A model generated the notes under the pieces. The model made no database searches. It was not told where the DNA came from and saw nothing but the letters and a program-made list of their open reading frames with translations. A stretch of 64,000 nucleotides of DNA from the NCBI GenBank assembly GCA_009760855.2, contig WPIO01000092.1, positions 994,501-1,058,500 of the forward strand, written 5' to 3'. Below are positions 22,101-33,440 of the stretch, in pieces (position 1 is the first letter of the stretch; each line of letters starts with the position of its first letter). The stretch is from Cristatella mucedo (taxonomy: Eukaryota > Bryozoa > Phylactolaemata > Cristatellidae). Made by a program: the position numbers and the translations under genes.

Positions 22101-24170
22101 TGGTGGTTTCAGTAAGGGTAACGGCTGGAACTCAGGGCCGCCTTTTCTAGCCACTACTTTGAGCCAACGGAAAACCTCACTTTCTTACCTTAGCTGTCTC
22201 ATCCAGCTGGTGAGGTCAGCAACAATAAGTTGTAATAGCCCGCAAGCATGTGTCGCGATGAAATGAGAGATGATCACGAGTACTACGGTATTTCCAAAAA
22301 TGAAAAATCAAAATCAAAATGGTGTGATATTCATTTTGCTCCAAATCAGGGCTTATTGTCAAGAATATCGCATTTCCCATGACCTTTGCCCCAAGTCTCG
22401 ACCTCTTGCTGGCTTGGCTTCAAGCAGTTTTCAAGCACATTCACCTAATCTATTTTTAATGCAGTCATTTTTGTGTTAAAATTGTGCCAGAATGGCATGT
22501 GTGCTTATAATCAAGAGTGTGGACAAGAGGCTGTCAGTTCGCCTGGAGTCGATATTTATTCTATTCTTCGCTCTGTAAGGAATTTCTTTACGGCTTTAGT
22601 GCAATGAGTGCTGGCCGAATCTCAGACTAGCACATCTCTTTTGTCACCTACCAAAACGAGCGGCAGTAATAAATTGAACAACTGCCTTAGAACTACTTGT
22701 TTGTATCACGCTTTTTCAAGAACAAAATGCTCGAAACACTTTCGATCATGTCTTATCCTTAGTGGTGATTAAAGACAGGACTCTCTTTTAATCCGGATGA
22801 ATGGCAAAACTATGGTAATGTGCACTTCGTAAACAGTGTAGTGAATTTAGAATGTAAATTGACAAGGCACCCTACCCCTCTGGTAACTGTCGCTTGAGAT
22901 CCTTGGCCCTTAAATACCTCATAGCAAACATGCTGATGAGCTGTTATTTCGGAAAACTGATTCCGCCAACAAAGGATTTTCACAAAACTACACGTTTTCA
23001 AACTTTGGCATCTTCAAGCTTAAACTGTTTTCCGATTTTAGAGACAGTTCATATCGCTGAAGGAAGCTATCCAGCCAGTGTTGTGAGGCTCTGAATTCTT
23101 TGGAGAATATTTCCAACTGTGGTACCACTGCATTGAGAAAATTAGTACTGTGCTCAACGAAAGCCTTTGCTCTCATGTAAGCAATCGATTGCCAGATGAT
23201 ATCTTCAGTTGATATCTTCCTAAAACGATGGCTGCTGACCTGAACCAAAACTACCGCTTCGTAGCACTTCTCTCGTCCACTCGTTGACCAACTTGGTTTA
23301 TCTCCGACTCGGAGTCGGAGATAAACAATAATGTTAGACATTTTCGCCACTCCCGACCGAGATCCGAGATCCGACTTCATCCGATCTCATCGCAGAATGC
23401 AGTACGACGCTCACAACCTGGCAATCCTCAACGACTCGTTGCCGGCACTTAACGGAATAGCTCTTTCGTTTTGTATCAATCTTGGTTGGGGTCAAAATGG
23501 TATTTCCTTTAAATCTAAAGATACTCGCATTATTTGAAGGCTTACGAGACCGGCAAAAGTTGCAGCAAAAATGACGACTGAAATTTCACAAACTCCTGTA
23601 TTGATTTGCTATTTTCGCACGTCCTCCTGCAAATACCATGGGAGATAGTCCACAGTACTCACACTCATTGGCGAAGCCAGGATCATCGCGTCGACACCAC
23701 CTGCGACGAATTGTTTTAGGGGCAAGACCACACAACTTTCTGGTAAGCAGGGATAGACCAGCAATTAATGAAGAGTTGTTATACATATCACAGTCATTTT
23801 TCGACACGAATTCGGCGGTTGCTGATCGAGTGGAATTAAGACATAATTTCGTCGTAGGTGACGGTCGGGGGAAGCGTAGGAATAGGGGGCGACCCCCTGG
23901 TGTAGGGGAGGGGGCGAGTGCCCCATACTCCCCTCTGGCTTCGCCATTGCTCACATTCCACATCATCTGGAGCTTATTTTTGCGGTAGGGCGTATGTCAC
24001 GGGTGTCTTGAAAAATAGAGCTAGGCTTGTTTCCGATTAGGTCCCATTCTCGCAAAAATTCGGTAGTTACACGTCGACGGCCGTGTTTACGACGGCGGAC
24101 GAGCGAGACTTCATGCTTTAGTTACTGGTTAAACGGTCGCTGGCGTCGAGATGGCTGCTTCGCTGACGAT

Positions 24171-24256
<86 letters not shown>

Positions 24257-27200
24257 GTCAGCGTTCGTACATGCGAGTGGCAGTGGCCTTCGAGCGATGG
24301 TGCAGGCGCAGATAGACGACCGGCGGGGAATCAATCGGCCGAGCTGGCAGTTGCACCTGGCGAGACAGATGAGCCCAGCTGGGTCGACTTTCCGAGAATT
24401 GCTGGGACGACGCTGTTGTACTACGCCCCGGCACTGACAAGGAAATTCAGAGGTCTGTCCACTTTTAAAGTAGACGGCCAGCGTAGGACGCCTGGGCGAG
24501 AGAGATAGAGAAAGAGAGGAAAGTGGAAGGATCGCTCTGGCCCTGGGCGAAGGCAGACTGGATAGACAGAGGCAGAAAGCTGCAGCAAAAGTGGCTCGGA
24601 GGACACCGGCAAAATGCTTTAACTTCGGCAGAATCCGTGGCTCGGCGCCAGGGGCAGGGATAATATAGATCTATGCGAGAGGGCTGGGTACACGCTCGAG
24701 GGGTCGCGTGTCAAAGGGCGGTACGTGTTACACTGATGAGTGTTTAAGGTTATGTAGCCAGTAGAAAGACAACGCCCGACCAAAAGACGAAGCTAGGCCA
24801 GAAGAAAATACTCAGCCTAAAGAGAAACATTGCTAGGGTTGCCGATGCTTCGATCTTTGGAGAAATACATCTCGGCCCCGGGGCAGTGTCGACTGCTAGT
24901 TGGCCGACAGTGCCCAATTAGAACAGTACTCATTGACGGGTACTGACCGTCTCTGGAAAGTCGGTGTGACAGGCTGCTCAAGTTTCTGATAAGAGTTATT
25001 CAACAACTATTATTTTAACTTATTATTATGATAACTATTATTATTTAACTATTGTTATTATCTAACTATTATTATCTATTCAACAATTATGCCATTATTT
25101 GCTGTCGATCATGCGTCTCCTGCAATAGGAGTGCATTGTTAAACCTACTCAGGAGACAAAATGCCACACCAGACGTTTCTCTCGCGAAGCATGACCTGTA
25201 AGTGATCACAAAGTGCCCGCAAGTTGCTCGACTGCAATTTGGAGTATACAAATATCGTTGGACAACGATTGCAGTGCGATGTGTTGTAATAGTAATCACG
25301 TTAATAAAGCGTTTTCGCAGTTGCGGTCAGATAGCTAAATCGTGTATGTACTCTTTGCATGCTGATAACGGATCCTGTCGAAATGTTAGTGGTAACAAAT
25401 GGCAGTTCACACGGACAAAAGTATTGCTGTAAGAAGAAGCTGGGTTTTTAGCTTCTTTTCAAGTCAGGGAATGTCGTAAAGTCATGTTGCCATGAGTTCA
25501 ATTGCGAGCATACAACTACAGGCACAGAAGCATCAGCACCGTGCTTTTATTTCCGGTTGGGCGACGATGAGTTCCATGATCCGGTGAACTTTATTCGTCA
25601 CGTTAACAATTGCAGCTACAATCCCTTTTCGGCCTGAGCAATGTCGAAGTCTGCTGCAGCCAAATGAAACTACCTTGTGGGTTACGGAATGGCTATGGGG
25701 GAAGCAACGCAGTGCCAGTAGCATGGGTCAGCCTTGATTGAAACCGATTTACTCACCACTGTGACCTTGGCGTTGCTGTCAGTCTTGCTGTCTCTTATGC
25801 AGTTGCTATTGGTTCTCTTATTGACTCGCCGGAAGTTCAGGGCTGCTTTCTTTCCCAGCTGGCCCAGCCCATCCGGCTGCTCCTGCACTATGTCGGCCAA
25901 GAGTTCGAAGACAATATGTACGAACAAGGCGAAGGTATGGCTGCTGCAACTGCTTAACCCGGTGGACTGTTCTGCTGTGTGTTGTCTCATTGTATTCTAG
26001 GTGCTGCCATGTGGGTCACCGTCAGGGTGATTGCCAAAGGCATTTAAAGAGGAGAAATCCTGCAACGTCTGAGCTTATCTGCGTTAATCTGGCTATCAGC
26101 TGAGCAGTTAAATTATTTTTAGTGTGATTCGAGAAATGCAAATGTTTTGATTCAAGTAGCACGACCATTTTTCACTCGTGAAAGCATTCACTGCCTATCT
26201 TCGACCAGCTGGTCCATGAGAAACTCGACCCAACAATTTTGGCTTAACAATCTGCATCAGCCACATCGCCTGCTAGATATCTGCCAATACCAGAAGTCCT
26301 ACAAACGCACTAGTTTTGACTGAGAAAAGCGTATATCTCAGATATTTCTCGATAAGTAAAGCGAGAATCCACGGAGGAATTCGCAGGCTGTCAGCATAAA
26401 ATAAAACACGCGCAACCGACTGGTTTGCAGGACCTTGCTGCTGCTGCTGTTGGCGAACCTAGTTGCTCGACAGAGTGCAGCCGATGGTGGACACAGTTGG
26501 CAGCATGCAGGAAGAGCATGAGAAATATATCTTCAAACTCACATAGAAAGCAGTCATCAGACAAACAGCAGTGGTTGCTGTATTACTCCGAAACGCCTTC
26601 GCCAAGACGTCTCTATAGCACGAGACTGCCGTGAGTTAAGCTATGTCCTGCGACAAACCGGCCGTGTACACCGAGTCAGGCCAATATCAAGCCCCTTCTA
26701 CCAGCTGCCCAACAGGAGTTTCTTACGACTAAAGCTGCAGCTGACACTCTACTCTTCTTCAACTCTGCCTCTTCATTTTAAACCGTTCATTTGCAACAGA
26801 GGCTTGGTTGCCTATCCATCAACGGTGCTTTACGAAGACCCCGGTTTTTTGGTCTGCTTCTTCTGCCTCGGGTTTACAGGTGCCACAATTTTGGGAAGGG
26901 CTGCTATCGATATGTAGCTGTGCAGCAATTTGTTCTGGTTTTTATCAGAGTTCAGTATCGTATCAGTCATGTTATCCAGAAGCAGAGGGCTTAACAAGCA
27001 GTTTCGACGCAGCATGCATCCTTGGTGACCATGTTGATGCTTCGTTCACCCTGCTGGCTATTCGATATTCGACGTCAAGGTGAACTTGTGCCTGGATGTC
27101 AGCCTCTAGCCTGCTTTATCTTGTTTGCATCGGATGGTGCTGTCGTCATCGTTTTCCTTCCATTCTTTTATTACCTGCTTAACTTCATTCTGTCCTTCGG

Positions 27201-30200
27201 TGGAGGGAGACACCTTGTGTACCTGCTGTTGGCCGTGTGACCATGAGATCTCGTTAATCGACTGCAGGGCCGGAGTTCAGCCGTGAGGCGTGGCTGAAAG
27301 AGAAGCACAGCCTTGGCCTTGCATTGCCCAACGTGAGTACTCACACACTGTAAACAGGATAACGCCAATAACTTCGATACACTTGCTGGCGCCTCCGAAG
27401 TCTCTATAAATGCTCTGCGAAGATCTTCTGCTAAATCGCTGGCCTGCTCCACCCGCAGGCAGCTTGTTCTCACGAGCAGCCAGCTCCCAAGCGAATACCG
27501 TCCTCATCGTTAGAGTTCCCACCCCTGCCCAGGAAATCTCACCAATGCATTCCTTCAATTGCCTGCCATTTGAGTTTGGTCCTACTCCGAAATGCCAGAG
27601 TCCACGCCAACACTCCAATGGCGAACTGATCAGAGCCGTGACTAGCCAGTGCAAAAACCATCGAAGCTTGCATAGCTTTCGTTCCATCCCTCATCTCTTC
27701 GATCCATTATATACCTTCGTTCCATCACTTATCGAACCAGGGGGGGGGGCAATTTTTGTATCCACGTCCAAGTGGTTCGGAAACGACTCCGGTTTGCCTC
27801 AGCAGCGAGCCCAATGCGATGCCTCGGTCTGTTCTGTGACCTAGGTCAGCATTTGGAACTGTGCCAATTAGTCGGGCTTTGCAAGGCGAGCAGTATGGTA
27901 GGAGCTACCAGGCTCCAGCAGCCAGTCCCCTCGTGCCTGGCTGGAGACCCTATCTCTGGGGCATGCCGTGTGGGCCGCCACGATCGGCCGGATTGAGCAC
28001 GATCGAAGGGCCGCGCTCAGCCCATTTTGACGAGTGCCGGACTTCGCTGTCGGGCTTGACTTCCTCCTTTGCTTTTTTCGGCACCTTCAGCCGGCTTCCT
28101 CGCCGTGTAGCTTCGCCTGCTCTTCGCCAGCACTTACTGCTGGCTCTCCTGCCTCTTTGCTCATTCCGCTCTATCGCTCGACGGTGCCTGAAGTGCTCTG
28201 TCGCTCGGCTCGTGCGCTCTTGTGGTTCGTTGCGTATTGCCAGTTTCCCCAGTTTCTGCTCACGCATTTCGTAAATGCAGCTACCGTACTATATCGACGG
28301 AGACTTGAAGCTGACCGAAAGCAACGCCATCCTGTATCATCTGGGCCGCAAGCACGACCTCGGTAGGTGCGCTCAGCCTCCACCTGGCACCGCTGCTGGT
28401 GCCCGCCCGTGCTCGGGGCGAGCTGAAAAACGTCGCCAGCGTTCGCTCGGTTGGTTTTCGTTAAGTCGGCGGCACTGAGCACGAGAAGGCTGTCAACGAC
28501 ATGCTGATGAGCATGCAGATGGATCTGAAACGGGACCTCGCCATGATTGCATATAACCCCAACTTTGTAAGTTGCCGAGTGCCAAGGCAGCTGCTGGTTC
28601 CGGATGGCATAAGCAGCAGGGCAACGCTCGGTGTGTGCCTCCCCCTTGCTGCTCTAGTTTTATTTTTGAGAGAGCTCTGCTGTAAGCCAGTTGCTATTGA
28701 TTCGTGCTTTCTCTGCACACAGGAGACCCTCAAAGTGAGCCTCCTGAATAATGTAGCTGCCAAGTTCAAGTTGCTGTCCAGCTTCCTCGGCGAAAAGAAG
28801 TGGTTTGCCGGTGACAAGGTGATTCTCGCATCGTTCACGGCTTGCTTGTGAGCAGCTTGTGGTGCAAGTGACAACAGTCTAGTTCCTGTTCTGAAATAGA
28901 GGCTTTGTGGCGGCGGTGAGGCAGCCCCTTAGCAGCCAGCTATCAGTGGCTGCGTGTGCCCACCAATGATCGATCAGCTCTGCTTCAGCCGATGCCTGAT
29001 TTGCCGACGGGCATGCTAGATACCCGCAGGGACCTCGGCAGCTCGGCACCCTTTGCTCTGCAGCCAGTGCTGGTGGATAGAGCTGAGTGTTCGTGCTTGA
29101 AACGTGCACCGGCTTCTCTCTCTCTCTCTCTCTCTCTCTCTTGATGGTTGAGCACCTTCGATACCCGATACCCCCCTCAGCTGAGCTGTAACCCCGTGCA
29201 GCTCGTATTCTGAGCTCCTACTGGTCTTTTTTTCTGTAGCTGACCACCAGCGACTTCTGTCTGTACGAGCTGCTGGACTTTCACAGAATTCTGGAACCGT
29301 CGCTGATTACTGACAATCCGAACCTGGTTGCGTATTGCGAGCGTTTCCAAGTAAGCGAGAAATTTTGCTAAGATACTAAGCTGCTCTGTCTTGTGCCAGT
29401 GTGCTCAGAGTAGGTGACAGTGCTAAAGCAATTATCGTCACATGCAAGTATTAAAACGTGAGGAGCAAAGCTGACTTGACAGAGTGTGGGATACGTGAGT
29501 CGCAAGGAATGGCTGGCGATGACTCGCCAGAATCGACAGCTGAGAGCTGCGAAACAAGCTCTGCTGATGATAATGAAGGCATTTGTCCTTTATTAATATA
29601 GTCTTTATAAATAGTTGTTTAGCAGCTAGTTTATTTTTAAGAAGACCTAAGGGTGCGGACCACCGAGGTTCATCTAGATAATGAAGGTACTAAGTTTAAG
29701 TGAGCCTTGTTAGTCGGCATACGTATATTTGTATCTTGGCTTGTGTCGTCTGATGTTTGATCGGAGGTCAGAGCTCTCACAGCTCAGCTAGCTAAAGGCA
29801 CACGTGGCTGACTTTTTACCAAGATGCAAGCGATACCTGCCACAACTAATAATAATAATGGTAGCTCGATCGCATTCGACCTAAGAGAATTGAATCTGTA
29901 TCAAAGCGCTTTGCAACTAGCTGCTTAAGATTAACCTTGAAGGAACCAGGGAGTTAAATCTTGACATTTTGATGAGTCTAGCTGATAACCGGGAGAGAAC
30001 GAGTGAGTTCACTGAACGTATAAGTGGTCTTTAGCAGAAGTTATATACGATTCGGCGGCAAAGATTCTGATTTAAGTGACCTGTTGAATCGAAGAACTCA
30101 ACTGATGTGCAGTTTGTGCTAAGGGGGTGAGCTCGTCTTATGAGTCGTCTTGTACTCATAGGTGAATGACACCTCACAGCAGGTACCTAGGGCATTAGCG

Positions 30201-30750
30201 AAGCACTAGTACCTTCCATCGGCCGGTCTTGCTAGCCTCTTCGACGTAGAGACGGAGCATTTTCCAGATTTGCACATTGTGGCTGGTGTGAGTTCGGGAT
30301 GGGTTGAACTAACAAGTCTGCTATTACCACATCGTCTTGTACTGCCAGTACCATCATTTTGTGTGATCACTTATGGTGCATAGCTGGTTTATTCCAGCTG
30401 TTAAGGTGCTCGCCCAGACCAAGGTCTGGCTTAGGTAGTGGGTTCGAGTCCCGAGGTACATGTTAAGCGCCTGAATAGAGATTAAGTTCTCTTAGGTGCT
30501 ATATAAATGAATTGTATTTTTCTAGCACAGCTATTAATCTGTAGTCACGCCTCACTGTTCAATGCTATATTGGTACTGTCATGATTCTGCACAAATCGGA
30601 ACGAAGCTGAGTGTCACAAAATGCACCGTGCTTTCGCACACGTGACCGTCTTTATTGTAGGCACTTCCTGGCGTCAGAGAGTACCTTGCTACGTCTGCGT
30701 GCACATCTTTGCCACCATTCGGCAAGCATGCCATTTGGGGAAGCAAATAA
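19138..30750 (+). CDS. GSTM-like: Mu-class glutathione S-transferase gene B (complete, 8 exons)
   Basis: Coding exons: 19138-19173, 25859-25934, 27268-27332, 28281-28362, 28466-28566, 28723-28818, 29240-29350, 30661-30750. All introns are GT-AG and phases agree; the product is 218 residues, the usual GSTM length. Seen by position: Tyr7 and Trp8 in LGYWKLRG (Tyr7 is the catalytic Tyr of the class), mu-loop YEQGEGPEFSREAW with Trp46 and Lys50, NLP at 59-61, Glu72-Ser73 in TESNAI where GSTMs usually have Gln-Ser, Asp106, Tyr116, WFAGD, N-capping TTSD at 154-157. Expected role is cytosolic glutathione conjugation as a dimer. The start is the only ATG in phase before GYW. All exons are intact, so it is likely functional. 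Confidence 0.95.
19330..20370 (+). repeat. Local duplication in gene B intron 1
   Basis: About 19350-19610 is repeated at about 19815-20370. Shared blocks include GCAATTA(T/C)GTTGCCGCAA, GTCGTNGTTTTCTGATGTTGA and AGCAGGNAACCCTGGG. The second copy carries an extra 200-300 bp near its end. Confidence 0.7.
20385..21330 (-). mobile_element. LINE family A copy plus an older LINE A 3' end
   Basis: 20385-21241 on the minus strand encodes KLERLTLKIGSASISPVESA, SDLSLDDHISSTVKSAYFQ and LVQNSAARLVCGEHRNCHIT, then the 3' UTR. 21243-21330 is a separate tail with the GCGCCCTCAGAGAAC stem. The younger copy sits directly against the older tail. Confidence 0.88.
21331..22980. other. Gene B intron 1 sequence, nothing recognised
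   Basis: No repeat family that I can name and no exon-like frame. Confidence 0.4.
22988..23380 (-). mobile_element. Possible pogo/Tigger-type transposase remnant
   Basis: A 130-residue minus-strand frame contains FSKEFRASQHWLDSFLQRYE, similar in shape to the CENP-B-type helix-turn-helix motif (FKASNGWLxRFKKRH) of pogo/Tigger transposases. No catalytic DDE part is seen. A 29-nt palindrome lies inside the frame. The link rests on one motif. Confidence 0.4.
23297..23325. repeat. Perfect palindrome, 14-bp arms, 1-nt centre
   Basis: TTTATCTCCGACTC, then G, then GAGTCGGAGATAAA. Confidence 0.95.
24172..24253 (+). repeat. (GA)n microsatellite in gene B intron 1
   Basis: About 40 GA units. Confidence 0.95.
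24260..25850. other. Gene B intron 1 sequence, nothing recognised
   Basis: Contains an ATT/ATTATT-rich patch at 24995-25090. The last roughly 200 bp before exon 2 align with the end of intron 1 in gene C. Confidence 0.4.
25859..25934 (+). CDS. GSTM-like: GST gene B exon 2
   Basis: 76 nt, acceptor TTTCCCAG and donor GTATGG. It encodes LAQPIRLLLHYVGQEFED and NMYEQGE plus the first base of Gly38. Confidence 0.94.
27268..27332 (+). CDS. GSTM-like: GST gene B exon 3
   Basis: 65 nt, acceptor CTGCAG and donor GTGAGT. It encodes GPEFSREAWLKEKHSLGLAL then PN, with the glutathione-contacting Trp46 and Lys50. Confidence 0.94.
28281..28362 (+). CDS. GSTM-like: GST gene B exon 4
   Basis: 82 nt, acceptor AAATGCAG and donor GTAGGT. 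The protein is identical to gene A exon 4, with only silent differences. Confidence 0.94.
28466..28566 (+). CDS. GSTM-like: GST gene B exon 5
   Basis: 101 nt, acceptor CGTTAAG and donor GTAAGT. It encodes [20 protein letters not shown] and on to AYNPNF. Confidence 0.93.
28723..28818 (+). CDS. GSTM-like: GST gene B exon 6
   Basis: 96 nt, acceptor CACACAG and donor GTGATT. It encodes ETLKVSLLNNVAAKFKLLSS and [12 protein letters not shown]. Confidence 0.94.
29240..29350 (+). CDS. GSTM-like: GST gene B exon 7
   Basis: 111 nt, acceptor TTCTGTAG and donor GTAAGC. It encodes [20 protein letters not shown] and on to AYCERFQ. Confidence 0.94.
30384..30520 (+). mobile_element. SINE2 in gene B intron 7
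   Basis: Head TTAAGGTGCTCGCCCAGACC, B box GGTTCGAGTCCC, and the tail AAGCGCCTGAATAGAGATTA, then AGTTCTCTTAGG. Confidence 0.85.
30661..30750 (+). CDS. GSTM-like: GST gene B exon 8 with stop
   Basis: 90 nt, acceptor TATTGTAG. It encodes ALPGVREYLATSACTSLPPF, GKHAIWGSK, then TAA. Confidence 0.94.
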   Translation, partial: ALPGVREYLATSACTSLPPFGKHAIWGSK

Positions 30751-30814
30751 AGCTGCTCGTTGTGGCAGTGACTTATAGTTGTGTTAGTGGCAATTGCATC
30801 AGACCCGCATAGAA

Positions 30815-30820
30815 AATAAA
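30815..30820 (+). promoter_or_regulatory. Poly(A) signal AATAAA of GST gene B
   Basis: In GAAAATAAACTGTTCATATA, 65 nt after the stop; the same context is found after gene C. Confidence 0.78.
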
Positions 30821-30886
30821 CTGTTCATATAGGTGCTTAAGATGCTTTTGCACTTCGTGATGAGATACGCTTCCCTAAGATGTTTA

Positions 30887-32450
30887 AATAATAAAAATAA
30901 GATTAACACATTTGATAAACCACCCTCTGATAACTCAATCTCTTTCTAGGCGCTTTAAATTTGCTGCAAAGGAAACACGTTGGTTAGTGGTAGCATACTC
31001 GATGAACAAAAACAACATGGCTAAGTTTGACATTCACAGGGTCAGCATGCAAGTTTGGTTAATGGCGGCATGCACAGTGTCAGCATGTAATGTAATGTAA
31101 TGTATCTCCGTCTGTAACTCTACAAAGTCATAAAGACCATGTGGGTGTTATGCAGGAGAGTTTTGTATAGCAAACTCACAGCCTACGCGGCTTTCGGTGC
31201 ACATTCGGTAGCCAACAGACTTCGTCTCATGCAACAAAGAGAAAGTGGGAAGCATAGCAGAGTCAGGAGAGCAGTTGAGGTAGTGAGTAGCACGGAAGTA
31301 GTAGCTCAGAACTGCTGAAAAGGATGAGCCATAGTAGGCAGCAGTAGTAGAGTAGTTGTCGTTGCGTAAAAATTGTGGAAGCGAGTTCCACAGTCTAGGA
31401 CCAGCAGAGCTAAAGCTTCTGTCACCAACGGTCTTTAAGCGGAGGAATGGAACAGCTAATTTATTGTTCACACAGGACCTGAGGGTGCGAACAGGCTGAA
31501 ACTGATGCAGCAGTTCAGCTAGGTACAAAGCAGCCAAGTCGTGGCGAGCCTTGTGGGTCAGCAGAAGAACCTTGCTCTGAATCCGTAGGTCAACCGGCAT
31601 CCATCTTAGCTCTTTTAGCAAAGGAGACACGTGCTCAAACTTCTGGGACTTGAAGATTAGCCTTGCAGCCTTATTCATAGTCAGCTGCAGTGGCCTAATC
31701 GCTTTTTTGGTAGCCCAGCCAATAGGGAATTGCAATAAACAAGCCGAGACAGAACTAAGGAGCTAGTTAAATTGTTTACAAGCCACTGTGGAAGACAGCT
31801 CCTAATCTTGGATAGGGACCGGAGGTGATGGCTAGCTGCAGAAGCAGTCTTCCGAATGAAGCTTTTAAAATTGAGGCAGTTGTCGAAAACGACACCTAAA
31901 TTTCGAGTACGTGGTGATGGTCGCACAACAGCATCACCTATTAGAAGAGCAAAGCCTTTTAATCCAGCCACAGGCTTAGGGTGTCTTATGAGAAGCAGTT
32001 CGGTTGTATTATCACTTAATTTTAGGAAGTTTTCCGACATCCAGGATCGAATATCGGCAAGGCAAGCATTCAGTTTCTCAGTTGCCGAAACAGATTCCGA
32101 CGGTTTGATTGACAAATACAACTGAGTATCGTCCGCATAGAAGTGATATCCTATTCCATGGGCCTGAAAGTAGGCAAACTTGATTGTGGAGCTGATGTGG
32201 TCGTCTAACAAAAGGTCACTTCGGAACATCTAGATTTCGTTCAGATTCAGCAGGAGATATACTGGCAGAGCCGATTTTGAGCGTCAGCATTTCCAGTTTC
32301 TGAATCATACTTGGTATGCCCATATTAAGTTGGTTTTATCATCATTCCATTTAAGAAAATTTGCTTTCATTCATGTGTGGATGTCATCAATGCATGCAGC
32401 AAGAGAGTTGAGAGAATTAATCGTACTGGAGGACTGAGAGAGATCGAAGC
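30887..32450 (-). mobile_element. LINE A fragment split by a LINE B
   Basis: Family A minus-strand 3' end at 30887-31080 and RT piece at 32165-32450 flank the LINE B at 31081-32164. About 750 bp of family A between the two parts is missing. The whole block interrupts the duplicated 3' flank of gene B. Confidence 0.85.
31081..32164 (-). mobile_element. LINE family B, best copy
   Basis: Minus strand reads YHFYADDTQLYLSIKPSES, NFLKLSDNTTELLLIRHPKP, SLVLSRLVYCNSLLAGLPKK, a frame change, then MNKAARLIFKSQKFEHVSPL, LKELRWMPVDLRIQSKVLLL and LWNSLPQFLRNDNYS. The 3' end is an AATGT (ACATT) pentamer repeat, unlike the ATT tail of family A. The catalytic YADD box is intact. It is 5'-truncated just upstream of that box. 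Confidence 0.9.
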
Positions 32451-32487
32451 AAAAAACGTAATGATCGGTTTATTTAACTACCTAATG

Positions 32488-32613
32488 TACACGGCTACCT
32501 GCACATATCTGCATAAGAATCTTAGTGACCATCACTTTAAATTGCACTGGGCAAAGAGTTCCAAGACTTTACTCACGTCATGCGTCTTTAAAGTGTGAGC
32601 ACCTTATCCCGAG
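32488..32613 (-). mobile_element. Old SINE1-related remnant after gene B
   Basis: Aligned with 3283-3412 and 58218-58340, at the same place in each duplicated flank. Confidence 0.5.
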
Positions 32614-32804
32614 GTAATGACCCGGTGGCCGCAGTTAAAGCTTAGTTGATTCAACAGCCACATTTGTATAGCGATGTTAAACCCTTCGTAGCTATCTGCC
32701 AGGTGAATAGGCAATAATGCATTGCCCGATTCTTTACTCAAACCTTTGACAATATGCAAACTCAGAAACTATTACAAACTCATTAGAATCTATAAAAAAA
32801 CAAC

Positions 32805-32992
32805 TATTACAGCCTGTAGTGGGTCCTGTGATTCGTCCGTCGTGTGCACATGCCTGCTTACACTGTGCCAGGCAAGTTGCTGGTGTTACCACCAATCAGT
32901 TGGTGATGATTTTTATACAGCATCTGTGAAGTGCCAAAGAAAGAGATTCAATGCTTTATGGGGCAACGCTAATGTCTTATGATTATTATGAT
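32805..32992 (+). mobile_element. LINE family A' 3' end
   Basis: Contains GTGGGTCCTGTGATTCGTCC, GCTTACACTGTGCC, and the variant tail AAAGAAAGAGATTCAATGCT with ATTATT at its end. Confidence 0.7.
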
Positions 32993-33282
32993 TATATGCT
33001 GATTGGATGCCGGTAAAAATAGTTGTGCGAACGCTCTCTGCATGTAACGACTAGAAACAGCTCTAAGAAATTTCCCTAGAACGCTGAATGGAAAAGTAAA
33101 CGGCTCTTTTTAATTGATTGAGCAATAGCTTTAAGAATACACCAAATCTTCTCAGATCTTGATGCATGTGCCCGATCAATGTTACAGGCTAAAAGACCAT
33201 GCTTTCTATATAGAAATGGAGTACGTAGTTTCATGCTTCTACAATTTACAGGGCTTTTATGTTTCATAAAGGCTATCTGATT

Positions 33283-33440
33283 TTACAGCCTAATTTGTAC
33301 AGAAGAAGACCGACCCTTGACGGCGATCACTAGCGCTTGCAGTGGGCTTAAAGAGTCGTCCGCTGCAGGAACCGAACCCCTAAGACCTGTATAGTGAAGA
33401 GCGAGCACATTATCTCCTTAGCTGAGATCCACGAACAGCT
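33283..33440 (-). mobile_element. Degenerate SINE1 copy
   Basis: Reverse-oriented. The same element sits at 60235-60400, and the 350 bp to its right also align between the two places, so it lies inside the duplicated unit. Confidence 0.6.

Noticed and set aside
30400..30460. Second tRNA gene candidate
   Set aside because: Same reasoning; it is the head of SINE2 with the LINE-like tail.
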